From assembly GCF_021134715.1 (NCBI RefSeq), contig NC_060027.1, forward strand, positions 6,448,001 through 6,512,000: 64,000 bases of DNA. Direction: 5' to 3'. This stretch comes from Daphnia pulex. Its lineage: Eukaryota; Arthropoda; Branchiopoda; Diplostraca; Daphniidae. The translations under genes were made by a program, and so were the position numbers. Below the pieces are notes generated by a model. It made no database searches. It worked only from the letters and a program-made list of their open reading frames with translations, and had not been told where the DNA came from. Of this stretch, positions 10,654 through 25,000 are shown one piece after another; within the stretch, counting starts at the first letter, position 1; each line of letters opens with the position of its first letter.

Positions 10654-13600
10654 AGTGCGTTCAAACTACATAATGTTTCGAGTGTTGAAAAGATTGTCAA
10701 AAATGTGTCATGTTTTTCTCGTTTTTTTTTTTCGATAATTTTTTACCGAGAACAGCTATGTGTTTTATTCCCATTTGTTACGGGATGATAATGCGTGATT
10801 AATTGTAATACAGAATCGTGTTTCCAAGTAAATTTGATTTTATTTCGGATTTATTTTTGTCTTGAACTTGCTCGCAGTGAAATTTTTTTTATTAGACATT
10901 TATTTTTATTTGAACTAAAAAACAAACATTTCCGAAAAGTTGATTGACAGCCGTAATTTTGAGTTTAATAACTTAACATCACGGTGCTGTGATGTTTTCG
11001 GCTTTCCCTGATCAAATCAGCGAGCTTTCTGTTAAGACATTTGATACTTCAGGTACAGAAGAGAGATTTACCACCAAAAACACAAAGCAAATCGCAAATC
11101 AACGAAATGTGTAAGAATTATCAAAACAATTGATTTGTTTTTATATATGATTGTTTCCTTATCCTTAAACAGCCAACCTTAGGGATTTCCTTTTTTGTCG
11201 TGAAAATTTTCAATTTTTCAGGACCTTTGCAGTACAGTGCTGCTACGGCGCTAATGTGCATGTCTTTTCATGTGGGCGGCAATACCAAACATTTTCAAAC
11301 TTCGGTTAGGTCAGAGTCATATTGTCACAGAACAATAAACAACCCTTTAACCTGTTTAACTCTTAACTATAACGGTTTCGGCTTTCGTATGGCGGATTCT
11401 TCTCTCAGTAGGCGAAGAATTCGTCGCTTTTCAAAACTTCAAAAAATTGTGTTTGTCTGAAGTCTGAAACGAGTGAAGTTTCATCAATAGTTTCTATTAA
11501 TTCCAACAGATGGAAATTATTTTGATCCACCTCCCCCGCTCGTTATTCTATTGCAGGATACGTACTACATATGTGCCTGCCAGGATACTAGTTAATGTGC
11601 CGAATAAATATAATGAAGAGATAAGAACCCCGCGGATCGCAAAGTTAGAATCTTTGAAAAAATTCTGCATGTGCAAAATTGATGGGATTTGCGACTGGCT
11701 GCAATGCCTGGTCTTATTAAATCGTAAACCGGTAGACCCCACATCTTGGCCGGACTTGGCTTCATTGAGTCGTGGACTCGTTGTTCAATCACAAATGAGT
11801 TTCAAAAAAAAAAAAATGAAGGTTGTCAAAGCTTCCGGGAAGGTGAGCAGAGTAACTTTTCACTTTAACAACAAGGCGAAAACATCAAGATTTAAAAAGA
11901 GACAAAAATAATCAGGAAACTCGCAAGGGAACTCAGGATTACGACTGGAAGGTTGTCGTCAATTTAGAAAAATAACTGATGGAATACAAGGTGGCATTCT
12001 GCCCGTTCAAAATTTATTTGCGTTCGTATAAAAACACTAAAACAGAGACAGTGATTGTTTAATTATAGTTTAATCAAATCTCGACCCCCCTTTATTTAGC
12101 ATTTTCTTTCATCTTTTAGAAATTACTGACTTTTACCTGACTTTGTATGGCTGACTGGAAGAATCGATAGGTGGCATTGGTATCTGTTCCACATGATCCA
12201 TCTGTGAAATATGCCAGCAGGCTCTTATTAACTAGTAGAGTTGGTGAGCGGCTTTTAGAGAGTTGGAGTCAAAATTGGGCTGCTAAATTTATGGACACAG
12301 ACCGATAGGCGATACTAGTCCAAGTCTCGAGACGAGTGACACCGACAGCTTCAGGCCAAACAGCAACAAGTGTCCTAGTGCTGCCTAGTATATACACAAA
12401 TAGATTATTTTTAAGAAGTTATGTCAGCTTCCCGTATGGTGTTCCTTTTCTACTCTTGCATTTGATGTTGAAAAACGTTTAAACTGGATACAAGGAGGGA
12501 GATTCGTTATTCGGGTGAGTCGATCTTGATTTTGACACTTTGGGCCGCTTTTGGCTAAGGCTGGCGTTCAAACAATTCACTTGAAATGTCAAACGCTCTC
12601 GTCCGTAATATACTTTTGCCCACCTGTGTTTCAAGTGCAACACCAACACATTTGATTGTTGTATATTCAGAAATAGGCCTATGCATAATTTTGTAATTCT
12701 ATTATGCCATTGGTTGAAAAATGCGCACCAAATGATCATGTAGTTGTTCGATTACGTAGTTTTCGTTACCATTAATCCAATTAATCAATTATTCAATTAC
12801 TTTTGGCAAACTAGTTAATTATGATTTGCAACTATTTCCTATAAGAGATTTTTAAATTTTGGCAAAATTGAAACCAGATGTTATACAGTAAGGTATCAAT
12901 AACAGCTATTTTAATCAAGATTCAAGAGACAATGCATTGCATGCATTTCAAAGAGCAATATTCTATTTGTTTGAGATTTCAACTGTTGCATTGCTAAATA
13001 TTAGCTGTTGCATTTTTAAATCATTATGGTTATTGTTCATTTATATAGACGTTATACACAACTAAGTCTATACGTGAGACGAGCAGATTATCAATAAAAG
13101 GGTGACCTAAATAAGGAGACAACAGGTGTAACACCTTTTACCAATAACGAAAGTAATCTAAAACAGAAACAAGGAAAGGAATGAAGGCGGAGCCAATCCG
13201 CCCCAACTTTCCCCGTCCATTTATTTGTCCCTATATGCGTAATGCGTATATAGGTGAGCTCGTGATACGCGTTCTTGCCACTAGGCATGGAATTTACCTG
13301 TTTTCAAATTTATTCCTTTCCTGTTTTCTCTACTATGAATGAACGTGATTTTAAAAAATGTATCCCGAAATTACATTTTCTCGTATCACGTAATAACGAA
13401 ATAGTAAAAATGTTTTGAATTTTGGATTTACCCAATGTATTTTGACCCGAATGAGTTTATACGAACCCAACTACCCAAGTCTTAACCGCAACCTATTGCA
13501 TTCTTATTTGTTTTTCGTTTACGTACAAACAGAGGTGTAGAAAAGGCTTGGCGGGTAAACTAAGCGTAATCTCTTTAACTATCGGGTGATAATAATCATT

Positions 13601-13782
13601 GATAAGTGAGCTCATTTCTTTTTATTAGTGAGCGCATTTCCTCAGAGATAACTACCACTTGCAAAGCAGAGCATATTTGATTATTATTGTTTTTGTCACT
13701 GCCGAAATTGCAATTCATTTTCAATGTACTGGAAACATTTTCGCTAAATTGCTCCATCTTCGTCCATCTGAATTCAGAAATA
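10654..13782. other. Intergenic region between Rad21 and EML
   Basis: About 3.1 kb, AT-rich. The first few hundred bases probably include the Rad21 3' UTR. An open frame at 11510-11911 (plus, up to 133 codons) has no motif or codon pattern that I recognise, and I do not call it a gene. The part close to 13.7 kb should hold the EML promoter. Confidence 0.45.
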
Positions 13783-16700
13783 ATGGAAAACGACATGGAT
13801 CCTAGTGAACGCCTTGATTACTTAGAAAAGAGACTTGACGACCAAAATAATGAAATCGTTTGTCTGTAAGTAGTTGATTTTAATTGATTGAAATATCATT
13901 TGAATTCTAAAAAATCATTTGCTTTCATAAAGGCGTTCCACTTTAGCCGATGCCTTGCGCCGCCTTAGTGCTATAGAATCCCAAAGGGGTCAGTAAAAAC
14001 ATCCATCTTTTCTATTCCACTGCATAAAATAAGAGATGTAATTCATCCGCGATACCCGCATTTCGATTACTCCAGGTATTAGTCCTGTTAAAGAGTCTGC
14101 TCGATCAGTTCAAAGCGCAAGTTTGTTGGCCGACTGCAATAACTCGCCCAGTTCATCTCAGCCATCACGCGACGTGTCTCGACGCCTTGTGTCATCTGCT
14201 AGTACACCTAACGTTCAAAACCGGAATTCCGGCATGAATCAGTCAAACGGTTCTTTAGTGTCAGAATCCCCGAGCTCCAATAGCGGATCACCTGCTCCAT
14301 CACCGTCGCCGACGTCCCGACAACAGCACGGTAATACTCTCTCGAGATAGTAAGAAATCTTTCGAGACCTTTAAGTTTCACACATTTTTCTTTTCTAGTT
14401 CAATTTAATAGTTTGATTTCCGAAGTTGGCAATGGTCGAAATAAAACGTCCAGTTTCTCAATGAAGCCATCATTCATGTCGACCCCAAATAGCCTGCGAA
14501 CCGCTAAACGTTGGAGTTCAACCAGCGATTTCATCCCTTCAAACGCTTTAGTATCAAGGTATTAAGGCTTGTGGTTAGGATTATATTTTTAGTTATACTG
14601 TATATAATAAATTCCTATATGTTTTCATACAGCAGAAGACCAGATTCAAATTCGCTGCTTAACCTGAACGTGAAAAATCCGGTTGGAAACATGCAAAAAT
14701 ACGGGTAACTTGCTTCGAACGTTATTTTATTTTACGTATATTAACCAATGTTACTGAATTTTAATTTTAATTTTAAAATTGCTCGAAAGAAATTTTTTCT
14801 CAAATATGCCTTTTACAAAAGCTGAGCTCGACGTGACGAGAAAAAATTTTAAAATAATGGTTGATTCAAACTTTTGATTTATTTTTATTTTATTTTTTGT
14901 AAGAGCTCGTGATGCATTTTATAGTAGCGATGAAGGAATCGTCAAGTTCGTCTTCAAAGGTACCTGTAACGTTTATTATTATTTATTAAAAGGTGCAGTT
15001 TGGTAACATGTATTGTTTTCAATTCTAGGTCGAAACTTGAATTTTTACATCCCGACTTCGTTACGGGAAAAATATTCAGTGACGTTCAGTTTATCTGTTC
15101 CGGAAAAAAAGCTAAAAATGGAATGGGTGTATCCTTTTATAATTATTTAAGTTAATTTTAGTTGATTTGTTTTTACTGCTCTTTAATGCTGTGGTAACAC
15201 AAAAAATTGTAAAAACCTTATAAATGCCTTAACTCAAAGTTTGATCAAAGTTATGGATATCGAGGCAAGGATTGTCGCTCAAATTTGTATCTCATTCCAA
15301 CCGGTGAAATAGTTTATTTCATTGCCGCCGTTGTTGTACTTTTCAACGTCGACGAGCATGGTATTTATATTCCCCTCTCATGACTTCTAGGCCTATTTCC
15401 TCAAGTTAATTTTTCTTTTCTAGGACAGCGGTTTTATCTTGGACACACCGGTGAAATTAAATGGTTACAGAATTTTTAATATTTGTCAAGATAAATTGGA
15501 AAATTAACAAATATTCGGTTTACTTTTTTCATGCAGCTTGACTGTTCATCCCAACAAACTTTTAATTGCATCTGGTCAGTCCGGTGGTAGAGAATACCAT
15601 GAAGGCTTCGTATGTTCTTATACATCTTTCTAATGTCTCTTTGAGTTTTCTGATGGCTTTTCTTATTTGATTTGTTGTATCCCATTATAAATTATAGCCT
15701 CACGTTCGCATTTGGAATTCTGTCAGCCTTCAAACTCTTTTCGTCCTTGGTCAAGGAGACTTTGGAAAGTCTGTTTCTTCTGTCGCCTTCTCAAAAGCGG
15801 TAAATACTTGTTTGATTAAGTTCATTTCTTATTTTTATGCATGAGAATCTGATTAGGACGGCGGAAACCTTTTGATGGTTATTGACGATTCTACCGATCA
15901 CATTCTTTCCTTGTGGGAGTGGCAAAAGGGCGAAAGAGGAGTAAAAATAGCGGAAACAAGGGTATATACCTAGTTTATTAATATTATGAAGTTAAACTTG
16001 AAAGTCCAATTTTTATTATTATTTTTTAGTTTTGTACTTATTTTTTAAATGATTTTTTACATTATTTTAAAATGCACGTAGTGTTCATCCGATTTGGTGG
16101 TCGCTGTTGAATGGAATCCTATTCCTAGAGAACGTTTTGCGTTTGTTACCAGTGGAAAAGGACACATATGTTTTTGGTCTCTTGAAAACGGGTTGTTATC
16201 TCGTAAACTTGGAATTTTTGAATCTCGCGACAAGCCAAAATACGTCACTTGCCTGGCCTTCGCCGATAACGGAGACGTATGTGAAACATTTTTAAATGAA
16301 ATCAAATAATTAACACGTCACCCTATATTAACATATTAAGATATTCAGCTGGATGATTTGTTGACTAGTTTTATATTTCTTTAGTGTATTTCTGGTGACT
16401 CCAATGGTTGTCTTATCATTTGGTTAAAGGGTATGTATTTCTCCTCAAGGGTGAACGAAATCACAGCTTTTTATAATGTACTGTATTACTTTCCCAATTT
16501 TCAGGTTCAAATATTGTTCAAAAAACGCTTCGCAACGCTCACGAGGGGCCAATTTTCTGTTTGCTTACACTGAAAGACGGACGAATAGTCTCGGGAGGCG
16601 GCAAAGACGGGCAGCTCGTCCTTTGGGATTTCCCTTCGTATCGTAGAACTGGATACATAACCGAGGTAACATGTTTTCTCTATTCCTTGAATCCCGTGCT

Positions 16701-18165
16701 AATTTGACTGTCTCATCCACTGATTCCCATACAACATCACAGATATTCACACGTAATTTCGCTTCTAGTTTTAGCGACATTTTTAGTTAATAACCGAATA
16801 TAATTTAGATTCCTGAGAAATACGGAAATGTGCGCATTGCAGTTCAAGGAAAAGGAACTCAGATTTTAGTCGGGACTACGCGCAATGCGATACTGAGAGG
16901 CAGCTTCGACTTACCTTTTAAACCTGTACGTCTACATTACATGATTGAATTTCCAGAATAGTTTTTTAAATAATAATAATATTATTTCATAATCAGTTGA
17001 TGATTGGTCACACTGAAGAATCAACGGGCTTATGCGTTCATCCCAGTCAATCGCAATTTGTGTCTTATGGCTACGACGGGCGCATCCAACTCTGGGACAC
17101 GATGAGTCGGACACTCATCTGGGAAAAGGACATTGAAAATGCAGTCACGTCGGCGTGTTTCTCTCCGGAAGGATCGGTGCTGGTTTTAGCTACCACAAGT
17201 GGGAAATGGTTTGTCATGGATTCGGAGACTCGGGACATGTACGCCCAACACACTGATGGCAATGAACCTATTCAAGTAAACAAATAGTAAATTAAGTACT
17301 ATTTTTTAAATAATAGGATCATTTTTTTTAGAACCTATTGAATCAGAGTTTTTTTAAATAATGAATCCTCTGGTCTGCGTATGATTAACTTTAATACAGG
17401 TGGTCAAGTTCTCTCCAAACGGTAAAAGCCTGGCTATTGGCTCCAAAGATGCATCAGTCTACATATACCAAGTCCTGGACAGATACCGCAAATATTGTAG
17501 AACGGGGAGATGTGTGGTAACAAGCAATTCCATCTATTTTGCAATCTGGTACTGTATATTTGACTGATTTTCGTAATGAAAGGGTCACTCGAGCTTTATC
17601 AGTCAAATGGATTGGTCCTGTGATAACGTGCACCTTCAGACGAATTCTGGAGATAACGAATTGTTCTATTGTACGTATGTATTCTCGAAAAGGCAACATG
17701 AACTCATTTTTTAATTGAAGCTTTAACTTTGAATTCTTTCCAGGGAATACTGGAGTGTGTCGTCAAATAACCCTCGTTCCTAGTATACGAGACGTGGAAT
17801 GGAATTCCGTTACCTGCCCAGTTAGCCCCACTTCTCTAGGAATATTGTCGGAAGGAATTGACGGCGCTGACGTTTATTCGTGCTGTGCATCTAACTCCAG
17901 GCAACTTATGTGTGCAGGAGACAATAAAGGACGTCTTAAGCTATACAGATATCCTTCCCAACCCAAAGTATAACCCAAATTTTTATTTTACCTTTTAAAT
18001 TGTAATTGTTAAATCATTGTGATATTTCATATTTTCCAGTCGCCTTGCCATTCTTACCAGGGGCATAGTAACATCTCGAACGTTTGTTTTCTATCTGACG
18101 ATACAAGAGTATTGTCGGCCGGTGGTCGCGATTCGTCAGTAATCCAGTGGACAGTAGAAAATTGA
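13783..18165 (+). CDS. EML: EML-family microtubule-associated protein (HELP plus WD40)
   Basis: Twenty-one exons run 13783-13865, 13933-13988, 14076-14330, 14399-14558, 14633-14704, 14904-14959, 15029-15128, 15251-15360, 15424-15463, 15537-15609, 15698-15799, 15857-15961, 16082-16276, 16385-16430, 16505-16665, 16809-16925, 16997-17275, 17400-17516, 17583-17670, 17744-17967 and 18040-18165. Together they encode 854 aa. An N-terminal coiled coil (about 6-50) resembles the EML trimerisation helix. A Ser/Pro-rich linker follows, then the HELP/TAPE core (about 228-293, with EWVYGYRGKDC and YLIPTGEIVYFIAAVVVLFN) and about a dozen WD repeats to the end (SVIQWTVEN). The length fits the EML1-4 class. 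EMLs bind and stabilise microtubules through the tandem propellers. The acceptor of exon 5 is ambiguous by 3 bases. The start is the first in-frame ATG; a second Met lies four codons on. Confidence 0.93.
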
Positions 18166-18284
18166 CAAATACCATCCCTTTTCATGCGTAAAAAAAGAGA
18201 AAAACAAGAAATAGTAAAATTCGACATCTCTGTTGTACTTATCATCAGAGTCCACAGCTAAACTATTATTTCTTTTAAAGAACG

Positions 18285-18290
18285 AATAAA
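18285..18290 (+). terminator. Probable EML polyadenylation signal
   Basis: AATAAA about 120 bases after the EML stop codon. It lies between the EML stop and the LIN52 stop (18364 on the other strand), so the two 3' UTRs probably abut or overlap. Confidence 0.55.
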
Positions 18291-18363
18291 CAAAATCAGA
18301 AAAAAAAGAAATGCAAAATTTGTGTTAGACTTGTTTCAAATTAGTCAACATATACTATCATAT

Positions 18364-19084
18364 TTAGATTTTTCTTTTTTTGTTAGATGAAAGTATATTT
18401 AGGTATTTTCCTCTTGTCATTTCTTTGGCTTCTTCCAGACCAAGCTGATAAGCTAAATTCTGCAATTGCTTGACTTCAGCTATCAGTTCTTGTGCTGTTA
18501 ATTTGGAATAACCTAAAAAAAAAGGTAAATATAAGGTAAGAATTCATTGATAATATGAACCAAATCAAGAGTGGCCCATTAAAAATTTCTGCAATGATTT
18601 ATCCAAGAGTTTGGGACAGAGGTTATGGATTTTTGTAGTAAACTAAATTAGGCTACATAAAGATTACTAAAGAAATACTTGGACAGGAAATGTTTTGAAT
18701 GTCTCAGATAGATTTCTAAATTGAACATTTTACACAATCTTACGTCCAACTAGTGTATAATCATGCTTGTCCAATTCTTGGGGAATGATGGATAGGGGTA
18801 ACGCTGGCATCTCTGGTGATCTTGGAGGCTCAATGACGTACTCTATCCCTGGATCTATTTTAAAGAGAAGCTTTATTACAATACCCGTCGACACGGAACT
18901 TTGTAAATGAATAGTTACAGTTTCGTTCAGGCCAAATGTCAGGAGAGGCGCGATCTAGTTTTTCAGTACTAAGTAGACTCTGTTCCAAATCTGTATGAAT
19001 ATTTAGATTAAAAGCAGTTAACAACTTGACCAATTGTATACTACTACCTGAAGACGGTTCCTTTTTCGCTTTCATTTTTGACAT
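18364..19084 (-). CDS. LIN52: LIN52, MuvB core / DREAM complex subunit
   Basis: Four exons, 19084-19048, 18990-18919, 18854-18744 and 18512-18364, encode 122 aa (human LIN52 is 116). The first intron is only 57 bp. The sequence LLSTEKLDRASPDIWPE holds the LxSxExL element that binds the pocket of p107/p130, followed by Ser28-Pro. This is the same residue number as the human DYRK1A site whose phosphorylation assembles DREAM. The C-terminal block LQNLAYQLGLEEAKEMTRGK is the part that pairs with LIN9 in the MuvB core. The protein should act in the nucleus, repressing or activating cell-cycle genes according to its partners. The gene converges on EML with 198 bp between the stop codons. I preferred the donor at 18918, giving PERNYPGIEY, because it best matches the family spacing. 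Confidence 0.92.
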
Positions 19085-22000
19085 TCTATTAGCGTTTGCA
19101 AGGAAAGAAACTGCACGAAACTACGCGTAGAGTTTGTTATGTTTGTGTGAGGTAAAAGCTAAAAGTAAGCTGATTGCTTTGTATTTTGTGTTTTTAGGCG
19201 TTGCAAAATTAAACAACAAATAACTATTCGCGTTGCCAGACTTTCTTAGTTTTTTAAATCTTAATTGCAAAACAGTATGCAAATCATTGATTTGAATGAA
19301 ATATCCTATAATTCTGAAATTCCTTTCTTAAATTCAACTTTGAAAGATATCAATTAACTTTTTTTATATTATTTCAATATTACCCGACGCATCCCCCCTT
19401 ATATTTCTGTGGATTTTGATACCCAGAGCCACCTATTGCATTTCTTAACAACCCGGTGTTAAACTCGGCTTTAAAATTTTTACCGGTGCAGCTGATTTTA
19501 CCAGATAATTCCTTTTTTTAGTTTTTTTCTTAATAAACTAGTTCATACTCTAAATTAAACTGAATTTGGTACACAATATACACTGAAGATCCTGGTATTT
19601 TCGACCAGCAACCGTTTGGATAACAGATTGTTCTCAATGTAAGGCAGAATGTTTACAGTGTCCACACGATCGTATCCAAATCAATTAACCAGAGACAACT
19701 GAACATTTACCCTTAAACTTAGATCGCATCGACTGGCATCCAGGAAGGATTTATTCAGTGACAGATACTGTATACACCTGCAATTTAATTTGCGAATATT
19801 GTAATAGCATTGCCATCCGTTTGACTAGAACCGACTAGAAAAACGAATTTTTTAAATTGTGCGATGATAAACGAAATCTAATTCTAGTTTCCACTTTCCA
19901 GAATGCGACATCGCTTTCGCTGTTGTTTTAATAGCGTGAGCCTAATGTAAAAAAAACTAAAAAATACGAAGTGTTTAAAAACGCTCGACAGAAACTGCCA
20001 TAATGTAAAAAGGCAACAAAAAGAAAGAAAGAGCCGGGGGTTTAAAAAAAAAAACTTGTTTGATCCATTCTGAAATGAAGGAGTGCTTGCTGCCTGGATG
20101 TAAAGTATTGGAGGAAAGATAACAATTGACGTCAGCGGTAGCCCATAGTCTCTTCCGGATCATAGCGAACAGGAAACCAAGTCCGGAAGATGACGTTAGC
20201 CTTGGTCCCCATTGTTGGGCTCCTATGAAAAGATGGCTATGTACACCAGCAGCAGCAGCAACTCTCCCAACTCAAATTTAAAAAGAAGGCGCGTGTTCGA
20301 CCACTCGCCACGGAAATGGAGTAGGCACATATAATGCCGCCGCGCGCGGCCTCCCTTTGCTCTTACTCTTCTCTTACTCTTCTCTCTCTCTCTTGTCACC
20401 CAACTTTATACAGCCCTCTGCTCATTTTTCACCGTTCACCAAGCCCATTTCAACTTTGCCTTTATGATGAGTTCGTCCTCTTTATTCCGTTATTTTTACG
20501 CTTCATCAAACAATACAAGCTTAATAAATAAATAACTGGCTACCGGTAGTATATAGTGATGCAATGTTTCGACTAGGCTTTTGATGTCGATTCCTTCAGT
20601 TTGAGTTGGCCAACACAGTCTAATGCTGATGCGGGTTTTTATTCACTTTCAAAAACTGGCCCTCCAATCAAATAAATAAAAACAGTTGCTTCAGTAATTC
20701 AATTATTGAAAAATAGCCTAACCAGCGCATCATATTTTTATGAAATGGTGTTTGATTTAATCTACATACATATTTAACTGTATTTAGCGATAGAAGTTTC
20801 AATTCTTATTAAGACTCTCGCATATCATCTGTCAGGAAATGAAATGCGGTACTAGGAATATTATTTAACTCTATAAATAGCCCATATTACTTGTGTGTAT
20901 AATCGCTAAATAAGAAAAACGGCCATTTTTTCTGGTAAATGCCAAAGTTGATATCCATTGATATTATTCGGAGCGCGGTATGAAAGTGCCAACGGGTCAA
21001 TAGCAAGAGAGAATGGGCCGTTTCACTGCGCTGTCTATTTAACATGTGTTCCTTATTCCATTACCCGGCGTGCCCGCGACTTTTGAAAGAGCCTTTAGAA
21101 TGTAGAAAATGGCTTTTGTCGGCCAGTCACTTTTCGGTGGCGTCGTTGACTTTCACACAACGCCATTCTACATCTGTTTATACATAGATATGGCTGTGAA
21201 AAGAAGTATTCGACACGGGCCGAGCTAGGAAATCAAAGCCAAATTCCAATGACACGCTTGTCGGACATCCCAACAGATGCGTCTACATACGAGTTACGTG
21301 GTTACAGCACCGCAGCGCATCAGAGAAAAGAAATCGATTGTCCAATTGTGTAGCGTTTCTAAACCATACATTTGGATCACCATGGTCACATTTCCCTTTC
21401 AGACGTCACTACCTTTTGTGGCCGATAGAGAAAAAAAGGAAAAAAAGGAAAATTGAAAAAACCCCAGGCCCATTTCGCCTACAAAGAAGTAATGGCTTTC
21501 AACAATCTTTGATGTATAATACCTTTAGCGTCCCATAACACTGAAACCGGAAGTCTTTACACAATTACGCTAAACATAGGCGAGACAATCTTTTGCAACG
21601 ACGTAAGCCCACACACCTTTTTGGTGGTCTGAATATGAATGCTTTCAAATATACAAGGGCGGAAGGTCGATTCTTTGACTTGAGTGAAGTTAAAAAGCCC
21701 ATCGCTAACGTAATAATATCAATGCAAGAACAATATTTAAGCCAAATCAGTACCGGTAAACAATATGCTGTATTATTCTGTTTTCCTTTTTTTTTTTGTT
21801 CCTTCAAACATTTGCTGATGAAGCAATAGTGGACATTTCAAAGAAAGAATATTTCATAAGATAACCAGTAATTGAATGAATAGCCATTAACGCAGCCTAA
21901 TTGCTTCGCAATTGTTAAAGCAAATGCAACAGAGAATAAAAGCTAATTCGTGATTTTTACATTTCGTGATTCGAACATTTTTAATTTTTTGTTGAATCGT

Positions 22001-25000
22001 TTATTTTGTTGTTTGAGGCTTGTGTACACCTAAGATGCGGTATACCCATTATAGTGTTTTTATTTAACTGATATGATGCGTTCGTATACATTTTGTAAAA
22101 TAATCGAGTGCCTGTTTTACTATTCAATCAATTTGATTACCATTATTTGGAAAAACGCTAAATTCCTTTTGTAAAATGAAGAAATTAAGCGTGGGTCTGG
22201 CGTGGGTCCAGTGAGATATGGTTTCCAATAAATTATTTGATTTGTTGTACAGTTTTTCTCACTGGTCTAAAATAACAAATGATTAAACTGATTTTAAAAC
22301 TTGCCTCTTTTCCACAATTATAGCCAACGTTATTATATATATCGGCGAAGCCTTTTCTTCATTTAACCAAAAGAGGTTCCTGAAATGTGAAAAGTGTGTC
22401 GCATACCTTGAATTACGTCGACGTTGGTTAATGTCGTGGCTGTCACGATGTGTGACGTGCGATGAGAGTTACATATCCTGACGCGTAGCGTGGCGTGGCG
22501 TGGCGTGGCGTGGCTGGAGGACTGTTGGCTGTTGCTCAACTGGATACACTGACAATACAGAATATACAAGGCTTGATGCAGTGTAGCAGTGCCTTGATTT
22601 GATTTCCTCTTGTTTCTGTCCGGATTCGGCGAAGACTTTGAGCATATAATAAACGATACGGACCCGTGCATATGCTGCAGAGCTGCTGCAGAGCTGTGGA
22701 ATCGTCAGGAAGTGAAGTTGGGCCAAGTAATAACCGCTCCAGCTCTTTATCGTTCTCATGTTGCCAGTCAACTGCTTTCCGACCAAAATTTGTTCGTTAG
22801 TTGAGTCACGTGACCTATAGGGCGCCCCTCACATTCACGAGAGCTACCCCCCCCCCCTCCTTCTCCTCCTCTCTCTCTTCTTACCTAACTAACAATATCC
22901 CTTTCAATAAAAGCTTTTGACGCTTTTGACTGACTGTCTGAGGGGCGTGAGGGGCTTACGTGCCGTTTTTCGCCTTTCCCTCTTCGCACTGTAAATTTCA
23001 TTTCGCCTTAATGAACCGGTCCTCGTTAAAAGCATTTCAGTTAATCATAACACAACAAGCAACAAATAAATGAAGCGAAATAATAATAAATACCTTTTTT
23101 TAAAAAACAAATTTCCTTAATTTAATTTACATACAGACTAATCAACACAATTAAGGACAAAAAAATTTAAACTGACAGACTGGTTCTTATGAAATCATAT
23201 AGTCGGGGTGGAGAGGCGCAGGTTCTGCATTTGTTGTTGATGTAACTCTATCAGTTACAACTACTGAGGTACGTTATTCGTCGGTATGTGTCAATTTAAG
23301 TCACACTAGCAAATAACTAGGAGTTCAATTCTGAAATCAAAAATTATTGTGTTCCATTCACAACCTCAGCACTTGATCAGTCAAAAAAATTAATAAACTG
23401 ATAAAACTAAAACAGGTATCAATTGTTTCAATAATACACAATATAAAAACTAGTCTATAAATTAATAGTTCGTTGGCAGCAACAAAAAAAAGAATAAAAG
23501 AAAAAAGGAAAAAAGTTTTGAAAGCTTTAATCCATTCTGAGCCGGGTATTTTCAATAGAGCTGTGTCGGCCATTGTACCTGCGGTTGAAATTCGAAATCC
23601 CTATTAAGGTGATCGGTAATGTTGTTAAACCATCATGCGCCTGGCTAGGCTCTTTTAGAACTGCAGTGATGTCGTATAAGCAGACAGAAGGAGGGACGCA
23701 CGTCGTCCCCAGCAAATAAATAAGATTCAACACCCCATTGTCAAACGCTATATAGCTGCCTTCCTGCGTTCGATAAGCATCCATCCGCAGCACACTATAG
23801 TATACAGTCGCAAACCTTTTCACTCCCCGGCATTACACATTCATTTGATAAAGAATTTAAACCCACATCACGGAGAAAACATTCCAATAAGAAAAGAATG
23901 AAATAAATGGGTGGAAGAAAACAGCTCCAAATAATTCGATCAGTTTAGGCCCCACGCCTATAGAGATATAGTCAGTCTGCGGCTCTGGGCAACAGGCAGT
24001 ATTATTCAATAGTTCCATCAAAACATTTCAACATTTATTTTCTCTATACTATAAGATGTATTTCTATTCTAAACGACTGCGACGACATTTTTGTAGACCA
24101 AAGGTCGAGCAGATAGTGTGCCCCATTATGGAACACGAAATAAGAAAGTAGGCTAGTACATACAACACATAATTATATTCAACTTCCGTGTTTGACATCC
24201 GTCGGTCGATCTAACTACTCTAAATATCCATATAGCTTATTCCTCATTTTCTTATGGGACCGAATTGTGACGAGAATGTCTTGTGGCGTGTTGTTTCCCG
24301 GTGTTTCCGAGTCCAGACTTTTTAAAACTCCAGCCAAAAGCGAAAAGCTGTAAACGGAAAGTTGAAGACGAATGGGAGCGAGACGAGCCATGCAGCGGGG
24401 AGATGGGGGGGAATAATGTTGGACGAGCGGTGTTCGCACCCGAGACATATGTGGATTGAAATAAAGGTCTAATCTCTGTCGACGACAATTCAAAGTGAGA
24501 ATGATTGAACCAATAAGAGAGACCACGAAATCCAGGAACCCCCTCACTGCCGCAACCTCGCCTGTCGTCCAGGACTCCAAGCTGCAGGCTGGGTGGGTTT
24601 ATAGGGCAACAGCGACTGTTGGATCTGATATTCTGGTTAGACATAAGGCGGGCTTTACTCTTGAATACCCTGTGCAAGTGTCAGCCAAAACAGCGGGGGT
24701 TGTGCCCGCGCCCGCAATAGCAATGGCAGTCCGGGGCCGAATAACAGACGCCATCCAGCCATCCAGCCCCATCCAGCCAGCCGCTTCAGTTATATAGTCG
24801 CTACTATTTCAGTGTGTACCGGTATAGAGTCTACAGTGGTGGGCTGTGCGCGCTGGGGTCGACAGTCATCAATCCTGCTTAGGTGAAGACACCAAGTCAT
24901 CTAAAATGCAGCTAGCGAGCCTCCTGCTGTTCCGGCTGCCAACGCCTATATACCATCAACTCCAACCGCTTGTATATACAAAACGCTCCTCTATATTATA

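Noticed and set aside
11510-11911. 133-codon plus-strand frame between Rad21 and EML
   Set aside because: No motif, a lysine-rich low-complexity tail, and no splice or neighbour support. Likely a chance frame.
24215-24797. Overlapping long frames on both strands near 24.5 kb
   Set aside because: Neither frame shows a domain, splice logic or start context. The locally higher GC content makes chance frames longer.
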